Positions 22,630 through 31,879 of a stretch of DNA of 64,000 bases are shown piece after piece; positions within the stretch are counted from its first letter, which is position 1, and the number at the start of each line of letters is the position of its first letter. The notes beneath the pieces were generated by a model. It was not told the origin of the DNA, searched no databases, and worked only from the letters and a program-made list of their open reading frames with translations. Source of the stretch: Muscardinus avellanarius (Eukaryota; Chordata; Mammalia; Rodentia; Gliridae); NCBI GenBank assembly GCA_963383645.1, contig OY726571.1, forward strand, positions 82,451,388 to 82,515,387. Direction: 5' to 3'. The position numbers and the translations under genes were made by a program.

Positions 22630-23400
22630 TCTGTGCCCGCGGCCTCCGCAGTCAGAGGTCTAGGGCGGCGCTGCGGGGCAGGGCGGGCCGTGGCAGGCCC
22701 GCGTCGAGGCGTCGAGGCGCCGAGGCCTACTGGCCGCCGCGCGGGTGCTCAGCCGTCTCGGGAGGCCGGCGCCGAGGGAGCCGGAGGCCGCAGTGACCGA
22801 GGAGCGCGGCGCCCCGACCCCGGCAGCGGCCGCCCTGCAGCCCGCCATGGCCGAGTGGGCCGCGCCGCCCGCGGGCCCCGCCGGGGAGCCGGAGCCGCGG
22901 CCCGGCGCCCTCCTCCGCCGGCGGCGCCGCGCCCGGGCGGCGGCCGAGGCCCCCGCGGCCCTCGAGGGCGGCTGGCCCTGGTGGAACGCCCGGCCCGACG
23001 CGAGTTGCCGGGCGACGCGGCCGCCGGGCCCGCCGCGGCCTCGGCTGGCGTCGGGGGACGCGGCCCGGGCGCCGCACAGGCCGGCCACGGCGCAGGCCGC
23101 CCGCCGCCCGCTGCCCGCCCTGTCCTCCCGCTGCAGGAAGGCCGAGCCCGACGCCGCGCCCGGGAGGCCGTTCGCCCGGCGCGCGGAGGGGCCGGGGCCG
23201 CGGGCCGGCAGCGCCCTCGGAGAAGACGCCGCCCGGGACGACACGTGGGCCTGCGGCGCCGCCGCGGGGTAAGAGCCGCGCCTCGGGCCTGGCCCGGACC
23301 CCGAGCCTGACCCCGAGCTCCCCGACCCCTGACCCGACCCGACCCCGACCTCCGACCCCCGACCCCGGGCACCTCCCCGGCCCAGGGCCTGGCAGGGAAA
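22630..23400. promoter_or_regulatory. CpG island promoter of FAM217A, possibly bidirectional with TEX56
   Basis: Roughly 770 bases are extremely GC- and CpG-rich in an otherwise AT-rich window. The island overlaps the FAM217A first exon and its donor at 23269. TEX56 is transcribed away from here on the minus strand, so a shared divergent promoter is plausible, though no TEX56 5' exon was located near it. A CCGACCCC-type simple tract fills 23290-23375. Confidence 0.8.
22847..23268 (+). CDS. FAM217A: FAM217A exon 1, GC-rich N-terminal extension
   Basis: The first ATG of the open frame (context CCCGCCATGG) is at 22847 and the donor GTAAGA starts at 23269. The 140 codons plus GG are Arg/Ala/Pro-rich (MAEWAAPPAGPAGEPEPRPG onward). 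The GG completes Gly with the first base of exon 2, which keeps the known FAM217A frame. Long open frames arise by chance in DNA this GC-rich, so coding status is likely but not proven. Confidence 0.6.
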
Positions 23401-23952
23401 GCGGTGTCTCACCTCAGAGCCGCACCTTCTGTTTCTTTCCCTGGAGAAGACCTAGACTGTAGATGATTAGCGCACGTAAGCCCAGTCAGTACTGCAGGCC
23501 TCTGATGGTAATTCTTTGCCGATAGCCGCACTGTAATCCAGTGTGGCTTGGTTTATTATCTTCAGAGTTCTCAGACACCGTGATAGTTTGGTATGGAAAA
23601 TATTGTCCGGTCCAGTGGGTTTCTGGGACTTGTTCTGCTTGTATGTAAGGTTAATCTGGCTTTCACATGGAGCACTTTTTGCTTTGATTAAAAATAGACG
23701 TCACGGCACCATCTTAGAAATTCCAGATGACTTGCCATATTTTTCCAATTTGTATTTCATTTTCCTTACCTGATTTCTCCCTTTTCCCCTCTGACCTTAA
23801 TTTCATAATCTCTGTCAATGAAATCTTGGTTTGGTTTTGTCCACGTCCTTTCTTATGGATGACTTCTTACGGTTACTCCCATCCTGACCTCAAAGTACCC
23901 TCTGCGTTATATGGTGTGGTGTGGTGTGGTGTGGTGTGGTGTGGTGTGGTGT

Positions 23953-23994
<42 letters not shown>

Positions 23995-26900
23995 TGTCTG
24001 CTACCAGTCTATATCCCTACCCCGCTAAGCAGTTTTCTTAACCTCTTTTAGATGGTGAGCAAAAAATCATGCTTTCGCTTTGTATAAATGTGCCTATCCC
24101 ACAACCTGTCTAGGATTTTAAGGAAACAGAGGAGCAGCTACCACAAACTGGGGAGAAGAAATGGTGAGAATTGTGGCGCCAACCTGCGTGTGTCAAGCAA
24201 CTCTCAGGAGGTATGGCAGATTCTGTCCAACTCCAGCCTTGTGCAGCAGCTCTTACTGCTAGGATTCCCCTTGAGTGCTGCTGCAGAGATGACCTGGCTG
24301 CTTTTGTTTTGTGAGCAGTTTGTACTGAGTTTTCCCTTGGCACATTTGAGATATCAAATAGACATTTACTTATTTTGACCAAGGGAAAGTTAGCCTCTTT
24401 CCAAATTTTGAAACATTTCTAATTGCAATTAAATTTTATTAATATGACACCGGGCTTGGTGGCGCACGCTTGTAATCCCCGCACTTGGGAGACTGAGACA
24501 GGAGGATGGCACAGGTTAGAAGCCAGCCTCAGCTACTCAGTGAGGCTCTCAGCAACCTAGTGAGACCCTGTTTCCAAAAAATATATAAAAAAGGTCTGGG
24601 AGTATAGCCCGGAGGTAGAAAGTCTCTGGGTTCCACCACTGGTGCCACCACAAAAAAAAAAAATTATTAATATAATTTATTTTTATTAAAGATGTGACCT
24701 TGTTATTAACCAGGCAGTGCTCATCTTTTCCTTTTCTCACGTGTGTTCTGTGAAAAATGTCAGTTAAGGCAGGTGGGATATCAAGGTATAACCAAGTCCT
24801 AGCCCCTAAGAAACTTTCAAACTAGTTGTCTTCATGTTTAGTTGACGAGCCTTCTTTACTGGTTCATACACTTGTGCTTTTGTTAACTTTATTGTGTGAA
24901 CTGCACATTTTCATAGACTTTCTTTTACCATTTATTTTTCTCACATGAACATTTGGGACACTAGTGCCCCAGACTACGTAGGTGAAAGAAGTGTGGGAAT
25001 CCACTGGGGAGATTTTTAAAATACAAACATCCGAACCTGATCCTTATCCTACCAAATTTAAATCTTTTTTTTTTTAACCCCCACTGCCGGGGATTGAACT
25101 CAGGACCTACACATCTTGCTAGGCAAGTGTTCTACCACTGAGCTATATCCCTAGCCTTCGACTATTATTTTTACTTATTTTATTTTGTGGTACTGGGGAT
25201 GGAGCTCAGGAGCATTCTACTTCGGAGCTATACCCCCAACCCTATTTTGTTTTTCATTTGGAAACAGAGTCTAAGTTGCAGAAGGCCTGGTCACAAACTT
25301 GCGATCCTCCTGCCCTCCTAACTACTAGGATTACAAGTGTGTACCACCATACCCAGCTCAACTATTTTTTTTTTAACGGGTTTGGGGATGGAGCCCAGGG
25401 ACGTTTGACCTCTAAGCTACACCCCCAGCCCTATTTTTATTTTTTATTTTTTATTTTGAAACAGAGTCTCACTGAATTGTAGAGGACCTCACTAAGTAGC
25501 TGAGGCTGTCTGCAAATCACAGTCCTCCGGTCTCAGCCTGCCGAATGCTGAGATTACAAGCATGTGCCACCACGCCCAGCTTCAACTATTATTTTAAAAA
25601 ACAACTGCCCAGGCGACTCTCTATAGAGATTAAATCTCATCTATGTTACCCCATAGAACAGAAATTTTATTTTTCCAAAATTTCCAAGGATGATCTGCAA
25701 GCCTCCTTTCCCATATCCAGGTATCCTTGATACCTTTCTGGGGATAAGTTAAATTTCATGCTGTATTGAAGCTTATTTCTCCTTGTTCTTCCTTAGCATG
25801 GAGATACCTAATAATACCTAACATTCCATTTGCAAAGAGATTCATTTACAAAAGGTTTTCTCATTTGCAAGAGAATAAAGGGTTCATTCCTAAAAAAAAT
25901 TCATTTCTTATAATCACTTCCTCACTTCCCATTTCCAATATAAAGTATCCCAATCACCCCTACTCATACCCCAAGGTGTATATCCCCTCATAGCACCCTA
26001 CACCATGTCTGAAACAGGATAATCAGTAGATACAAATAAGCTTTTTCCTTTTCATTCATTTTTGGCTTTGTTTTGAATATTTCCAAGTGTTTCTCAACAT
26101 CTGGAATCCAGACTGAGTCTGGTGAGTGTGAGCGTTGAATATAATGCAAGAATTAAAGATTTTATCTGATAAAAGATTTTGTAGGCTTTCAGATCTAGTA
26201 ATCAGATACAGAAAACTTGATGAATATTTCACGCAGGCAGGCACACCCTGAACAGGGCATTTAATTACATTAAAAAATCAGTTTTGGCTGGGTGTGGTGG
26301 CGCATGCTTGTAATCCCAGCATTTGAGAGGCTGAGACAGGAGGAGCTTGGTTCAAGGACAGCCTCAGCTACTACTTAGGCCCTTTGCAACTCAGTGAGAC
26401 CATTTCAAAATAAAGAATAAAAAATAGTGCTGGGGGTGTAGCTCGGAGGTAGAATGCCCCTGGGTTCCAACAAGCAGTGTGGTGGTGGCGCACACTTCCC
26501 CTGTGCTTGGGAAGCTCAGACAGGAGGATTGCACAGGTTCAAGGCCATCCTCAGCTACTTAGTGAGGCTCACAGAAACTTGGTGAAACCCTGTTTCCAAA
26601 TAAAGTATAAAATAGGTCTGGGAGTATAGCCCGCAGGTAGAAAAGCCCCTGGGTTCAACTTCCAGTAACCCCCCCCCCACACACACACACACATCAGTTT
26701 TGAAAACCTGTGTCATTATTTTTAACCATATGAGCATGAAACCAAAATGTACTGTAAAGGGTTTTCCAGGTGAATGACAGATATTATCAGGTTGGTAATG
26801 GTTTGACCAGAGAAAATTGCATGTTCCTCAAAGACGCTGATCTTATCCACGTAGGAGGCAGAGGGGTCATAAAGCTTTATGCTTTTTCTTCATACTTTTC

Positions 26901-28039
26901 CCAAAGAGCAGGTAAACTTGTGTATTTGAGCTTTTTAAGTGTTCTTAAAGTTTATCCTAAACCAATTGTTATTTTAGAATTTATCTCTCTGGAATTTGGA
27001 TTCAGAAGTACCTGTTCCTGAAAATAAAAATTTCCCACCTGGAAGGGATAGTGCAGCAGGTGGTAAGAAATCCCAGATGTGTATATTTATGCACTGGAAT
27101 AACTACTCATATTAAGGGGGTTTGTTTAGAATATAACCTGTTTGATGTAACTATTAATTGTCTCTTTTCACACACATTCTTTCAGGCAAAATGAACAAGG
27201 TAAGTATGCTTGGTTTTAAATAATTCAGAGACACTGCTTGTAAATTATTTGCATGTTCATTAGTTTTTTTCTTCTTCAAAGTTAAATTTTAAATTTGTTT
27301 CTATAGTTTTTCAAGCAACTTAAAGACTACTCTTTTACAGAACTGCAATTTGGTCATTAAATTAATATTGTTACATAGCTCTTTTTCAATGTTAACAATA
27401 CCATAAATGGGTTTTGACATTGTAATAACTTTAGTGATTTCTAGTCACTGCCAAAAGTTAGTCTCCGACCTTGATATGCCTTGAAGTAATTGCAATGGTC
27501 AATATCCTGTCTGGAAGTAGTGTAAAATTAATCTTTTATCTGATCAATTTTGATCAAAATATTAAACACTTGTAAAATAATCCAAATGACATCTAAGGTT
27601 TATTATGTTTCACTGGTATTAAAAATAGATTATACTAATTTCTCCTGGGATCAATAAGAACAAATTATTTCTGTATGCATAATGGGAGCACATTGAACTT
27701 TACTTTATATCCTGTAGTTAGAACAAGAACCATACTTTCTTAGATGAAAAGGGAACACAGATATGTGGTGTTTAAGAGTCTTATGCTACTTTGTAGAGTG
27801 ATTTGGAAATTCCAGTAGAGCAACTGATGCTAGAACTTAATTCATCAGAGCATGCTCACAAGAGAACACAGGTAGGATTTTATTCATCATATATTCTTAA
27901 AATTCTTTTTTTAATTATACAGTTTCTCTAAAATGTTGTCATGATTTCTCTGTTATTAGAGTAGTAAACAAGGGATGTTTCAGTTATGGAGTTATCCTCT
28001 CAATGAAAAAGGTATCACAGAGAACAGGTAAGAGAATGT

Positions 28040-28108
<69 letters not shown>

Positions 28109-31100
28109 TACTGGGATGGAACCCAGGGGCATTCTACCTCCAAGCCTCACCCCTAGCCCTATTTTTTATTTTTTTATTTTTTTGCAGGTCTGGGGATGGA
28201 ACCCAGAGGCATTTGACTTCCGAGGTACACCCCCGGCCCAGTTTTTTATTCTTTATTTTGAAACAGGGTCTCACTGAGTTGCAGAGGGCCTCACTAAGTA
28301 GCTGAGGCTGTCCGCGAACCACGATCCTCCTGTCTCAGCCTCCCGAATGCTAGGATTACAAGTGTGCGCCACCACGCCCAGCTCCTATTTTTTTTATTTT
28401 GAAACAGGGTCTCACTAAGTTGTGGAGGGCCTCACTAAGTAGCTGAGGTTGGCTGTGAACCTGCAATCCTCCTGTCTCAGCCTCCCAAGTACTGGGTTAC
28501 AAGCTTGTGCCACCACTCCCGGCTCAGTGTTTATTTTTGTAATACCTGAGATTCCTGTTTAAGTACAGATGAGTTACTCACTTGAAATACTAGGACCACA
28601 AACAACAAGCAGAAAAATAATTGTGTGCAAATAGAGGGAAGTTACATAAATTCATCCTAAAAAGGAAGTAGCAGATACCACAGGTAGCCAGTGTATGGGA
28701 AAGAGTTTATTCCTGTTCTACAGATGAGGAGACTAAGGCATGGTGACAAGTAACCTGCCCAAAGTTACACAATTAATAGATGATAGAACCAGGATGCAAA
28801 AGTACTAAGTACTTGGGAGGTTGAGAGAGTAGAATCGAAGGTTTGAGGCAACTTAGGAGACCCTCAGTACCTTAGTGAGACCCTATTTCAAAATAAAAAT
28901 TAAAATAGTGCTGGGGGTATGGCTTGGAGGTAGAATACCCTTGGTTTCAATTCCCAGCACATTAAAAAAAAAGTAGCTTGTCTTGTTCATGCTTAGTTAC
29001 AATCACTATGAAATACTGTTTCAGACCTTACCTGGGGTTTCTCTTTTTGTTTGTTTCTTACATTTTATTGTACATTAGAACAAGCTAGGCAGCCATTTTA
29101 CTTTATTTTATTTTATTTTTAAGATTTAAAGAAGTTTATTAAAAAAGATAGAAACACAGATGATAGTTACAGCCTCATGTTACTCAGGGGTAACATGAGG
29201 GGGGGCTTCAAAAGAAATCACCCTAGGCAGCCTTTTTAAAAACACAGGTTACTAGCATTTGGAAATGACCTTGACCTTTTATTGAACACTGCTTTGGGTC
29301 ACTTTTGCATGCAGTGTATTAGTTAGAGAATATCCTGAGTCCCATTCTTTTATATCCAGCTGTAACAACAACTTGATAGCACCTCCTGGTTGAAGGATCT
29401 CACGTCCATGAGGCCCAAGTAAAGCTCCTCTTATATTAAATTTCAAGGGGGAAGCCAAGACATGCTAAAGAGAATTGTGGCTGATGGTCTCAGGGAATGT
29501 TGGTGCCGATGGGTAAACTAATTTTATGAGAAAGAACTCAGCCGAGGATTTGAGAAAATCCTCAACAAGGATTTCAAAGTAAGAAGTGAACTGTATCACT
29601 GTAACAGAGGAGCAAACATCAATTAAGGCAGCAGATGGCAGTGGTTGGGATCAGCCATGACGTTACACCGCCATCTGGGTTCAGATCCCAGCACCACCAC
29701 TAGCTAGATGTGTGACTTTAACCACTCTGTATCTCAGTGTCCCTATCTGTAAAAGGTCAGAAACAAAAGTCCTACCTCTTGGGGATGTTGTGAGGACTAA
29801 ACAGAAAACTGTGTATGATAGAGATTTGCTATTAATGGGTAGGCTTGATGATGGTGCAGAGATGGAGTTTTATGTCAATGAATTATTAAAATTATTAAAT
29901 TTTTTTCTCTGCAGTATAGTCATAAACAAGCAAAGAAACTAAAAATTACTTTCATTTAGTGTCCAACATTTCACAAAGTACATTCATATAAGGGGTCCAG
30001 TACTCAGGCCACCTCTGAGGTAGGTACTGTCGTTCCATCTTGCTGACTCCTTTCCAGCCATCATAACTGCATGTGCATATAGGGAAATAAGTATAAGTAG
30101 CCACTTTTAGCCTAATGACTATTTATAACCACTGTCAGCCATTTTTAGTCATCATAATTTTGTTGGCTGTCCTTGTACAAAGGGATGTCCAAATTATCTG
30201 AATCCATACTTTAAAATTTTGCATAGTTGTATGTCATTAGAGCATATTTTAAAATCAACATATTTCTGTTACACATGATTAGATACATATATATGCCATT
30301 GGGAACTAAACATTAACTTATCTTTGATAAGGTTATCTGTAATTATTTAGTAGCCTTTTAATTCTAGTCAACAAATGACTTATTTATTTTTAAAGGGAAC
30401 TCAAAAAGTCTTCAGTGGAAACTGACTTAAATGTAACCAGTAACCCCGTAAGGCTCTTTACCCTAAACCACTCAGTAACAAGTACTCCAGCTGATCAGCA
30501 AGCTGGTTCTTACCCGGGACTGCCGAGGCCAGTAGCGCTCTGCTGGCCCTCTGCCGACGGAGACTGTTCTAAGGACAGAAACGAGTTTCATGTTACTTCA
30601 ACTATAGAAAACTATGGTGAAACTTTATCTGCACCAAATTGGAATTTGAAATATGGAAACAGCAGTATGGAAGAAAATTTAACTGATGAGAGTGACTTAT
30701 CAGAAACTGAGAAAGCAAATGATAATACTTTACTCAGCTACTTTAAAAAGATGGAGCTGAACTTAAAGCCAGAAACAATAGAAAACGTTGAGGAATCTTT
30801 TACTGAGGAACCTAATGAAGTATTTCGATATCCCGATTTTCTTCCCCCTCCTTTCAATAATCTGGACTTGCACAAAATTGCCCTCTCGAAAGGTGAAAAC
30901 TGGAAAGCAACAGTGGAACATCCGGACAGCTCCACTGATAGTTTGATAACTCGCTTATTGGAACTGGAACGATTACAACATACCACTATACAAAGGGAGA
31001 GGCCAAAACTACAGTCGACTTTCTGTGTCCCAGCAGTTATGGAACGACCCTCTTCCTCCAAAGCCCTTTTGAAAGCGAGACAGCCAAAACTTCTTGACTC

Positions 31101-31875
31101 TTTGGGTCTTCAGACATCTTGTATAGATAAAAGTCGAGAAAAGAGGAAAAACAATTCCAGCTCTGGCAAGCTTGAACAAAACGCTTCAAAGTGGAATTGG
31201 AGCAGTGATAGCAAATATAAATGGAACTCCAGACCCCCATCTCTCAAAAGTTCATCCACCACCAAGCAATTGATTGCAACTTATGATGACCTTAAGAATC
31301 CCAAAAGTTCCATTTTAAATCCATGCCGAGAACTCTCACCCAAGCCTACTACTGCCCAGACAACTCAATCACTGGTTAAAATGGTCCCAACAAGATGTCT
31401 GCCACCAAGGTCTCCAATACCAGTTTCACCTGTACCCCTGACTTTTCCCGAAAATCAGAGGGAAGAAATTAAGCCACAAAGAACCAAAAAGAAACTTTAT
31501 CAAAAAAGTATACTATTGAATAGACCATTCTATATTCAGAAACTAAACTGTTTATCACCTTCGCTTATAGGTAAGGGTAAGTGCTCACCCATTGACCAAA
31601 ACTCTTTTATACATTTTAGTGAGCAAATCTATTCCAAGAAGCCCAGCTAAAATATGGTTTAGCATTGTGACATAGGTATTAGAAACAAAAAACCACAGAA
31701 AATGATTGTCATAAGTAGCAGATCCCGAAAAAGTCATGGCTTAAGTCACAAGGGTTTCTATACTGAAGTACTTGAATCTTTTGCGTGTTGTTTAAAAAAA
31801 ATGTTTAACTTAGTATAAGTCTATTCTAAGGATTATTTTTTGTTAATTGTTTTCCATTAAAAATCTATCAATAAA
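22847..31875 (+). CDS. FAM217A: protein FAM217A, complete gene model of seven coding exons
   Basis: Exons 22847-23268, 24114-24210, 26978-27062, 27186-27199, 27797-27871, 27960-28027 and 30396-31650 join in phase at every junction. They total 2016 nt, or 671 residues. From exon 2 onward the product matches human FAM217A (C6orf146) as I recall it (508 aa): GRRNGENCGANLRVSSNSQE, NLSLWNLDSEVPVPENKN, EIPVEQLMLELN, SKQGMFQLWSYPLNE, then the large last exon with TDESDLSE, LLSYFKKMELNLKPETIENV, PDFLPPPFNNLDLHKIALSK and ITRLLELERLQH. The family is Ser-rich with no known catalytic domain. Its molecular role is unknown and expression is thought to be testis-biased. The 141-residue N-terminal extension from the CpG-island exon is supported by frame only. 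Tail-to-tail neighbour: PRPF4B, 3.5 kb away. Confidence 0.92.
23913..23992 (+). repeat. (GGTGT)n then (TG)n array
   Basis: About nine GGTGT units pass into about 18 TG units, 120 bases upstream of FAM217A exon 2. Confidence 0.95.
24114..24210 (+). CDS. FAM217A: FAM217A exon 2 (conserved N-terminus, CTG where human has ATG)
   Basis: The acceptor CCTGTCTAG ends at 24113 and the donor GTATGG follows 24210. It encodes ILRKQRSSYHKLGRRNGENC and then GANLRVSSNSQE. Human FAM217A is remembered as starting MGRRNENC; here the codon before GRRN is CTG (Leu), so initiation at this point would need a non-ATG codon or an upstream start. Confidence 0.85.
24211..26977 (+). other. FAM217A: FAM217A intron 2
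   Basis: Holds SINEs + at 24450-24650; - at 25078-25160 (ID-like only, CCGGGGATTGAACTCAGGAC), 25185-25360 and 25370-25582; + at 26286-26475 and 26480-26680. 25590-26270 is AT-rich with nothing recognised. Confidence 0.65.
26978..27062 (+). CDS. FAM217A: FAM217A exon 3
   Basis: The acceptor ATTGTTATTTTAG ends at 26977 and the donor GTAAGA starts at 27063. It encodes NLSLWNLDSEVPVPENKNF, then PPGRDSAAG, plus one G that completes a Gly codon with the microexon. Confidence 0.9.
27186..27199 (+). CDS. FAM217A: FAM217A 14-nt microexon
   Basis: The acceptor ACATTCTTTCAG ends at 27185 and the donor GTAAGTATG begins at 27200, leaving only GCAAAATGAACAAG. It joins as G/GC-AAA-ATG-AAC-AAG (GKMNK), where human has GKINK, so both phase and peptide agree. 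Confidence 0.88.
27797..27871 (+). CDS. FAM217A: FAM217A exon 5
   Basis: The acceptor CTACTTTGTAG ends at 27796 and the donor GTAGGA starts at 27872. The 25 codons are SDLEIPVEQLMLELNSSEHA followed by HKRTQ, phase 0 on both sides. Confidence 0.9.
27960..28027 (+). CDS. FAM217A: FAM217A exon 6
   Basis: The acceptor CTGTTATTAG ends at 27959. The peptide is SSKQGMFQLWSYPLNEKGIT. The donor GTAAGA at 28028 is used rather than the earlier GTATCA, because only it leaves two bases (AG) that combine with the G of the next exon to make Arg. Confidence 0.87.
28040..28107 (+). repeat. (TTTA)n followed by (GT)n
   Basis: About nine TTTA units then 15 GT units, starting 13 bases after the FAM217A exon 6 donor. 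Confidence 0.95.
28108..28530 (-). mobile_element. cluster of inverted composite SINEs, nested
   Basis: Three ID/B1 segments follow one another: an ID end at 28108-28165, a full copy at 28184-28383 inserted in its linker, then the remaining B1 half at 28390-28525. Confidence 0.75.
28685..28800 (-). mobile_element. MIR element, inverted
   Basis: Contains TTCTACAGATGAGGAGACTA, AAGTAACCTGCCCAAAGTTA and CACAATTAATAGATGATAGA, the core and tRNA-distal parts of an ancient MIR in reverse orientation. Confidence 0.75.
29630..29860 (+). mobile_element. MIR element
   Basis: GGCAGTGGTTGGGATCAGCC, CTGGGTTCAGATCCCAGCAC, TAGCTAGATGTGTGACTTTA and TATCTCAGTGTCCCTATCTG follow the MIR consensus order. This also explains the small open frame here. 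Confidence 0.85.
30396..31650 (+). CDS. FAM217A: FAM217A large terminal coding exon
   Basis: The acceptor ATTTTTAAAG ends at 30395 and TAA is at 31648-31650. The 417 codons begin ELKKSSVETDLNV. Conserved stretches include PGLPRPVALCW, LLSYFKKMELNLKPE, VFRYPDFLPPPFNNLDLH, LITRLLELERLQ and, near the end, KKLYQKSILLNRPFYIQKLN. The region is low in hydrophobic clusters and rich in Ser/Lys/Pro, suggesting disorder. Confidence 0.95.
31870..31875 (+). terminator. FAM217A: FAM217A poly(A) signal
   Basis: AATAAA lies 220 bases past the stop codon, followed by T-rich and GTG-containing sequence. No better signal occurs before it. Confidence 0.75.
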
Positions 31876-31879
31876 TGGT

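Larger units (their letters stand above)
28028..30395 (+). other. FAM217A: FAM217A last intron
   Basis: Apart from the listed repeats it holds a partial SINE + at 28800-28960 and a perfect hairpin at 29173-29200. 29870-30390 is ordinary AT-rich sequence. Confidence 0.6.

Noticed and set aside
22660..23412. Several long open frames on the minus strand across the CpG island (up to 250 codons)
   Set aside because: GC-rich sequence lacks stop codons by composition. Only the plus-strand frame continues in phase into a known exon.
25078..25160. tRNA-like segment CCGGGGATTGAACTCAGGAC with B-box-like bases
   Set aside because: It is the tRNA-derived half of a SINE. There is no cloverleaf or anticodon arm.
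30738..31240. Two minus-strand frames inside the FAM217A last exon
   Set aside because: They are shadows of the recognised FAM217A frame.
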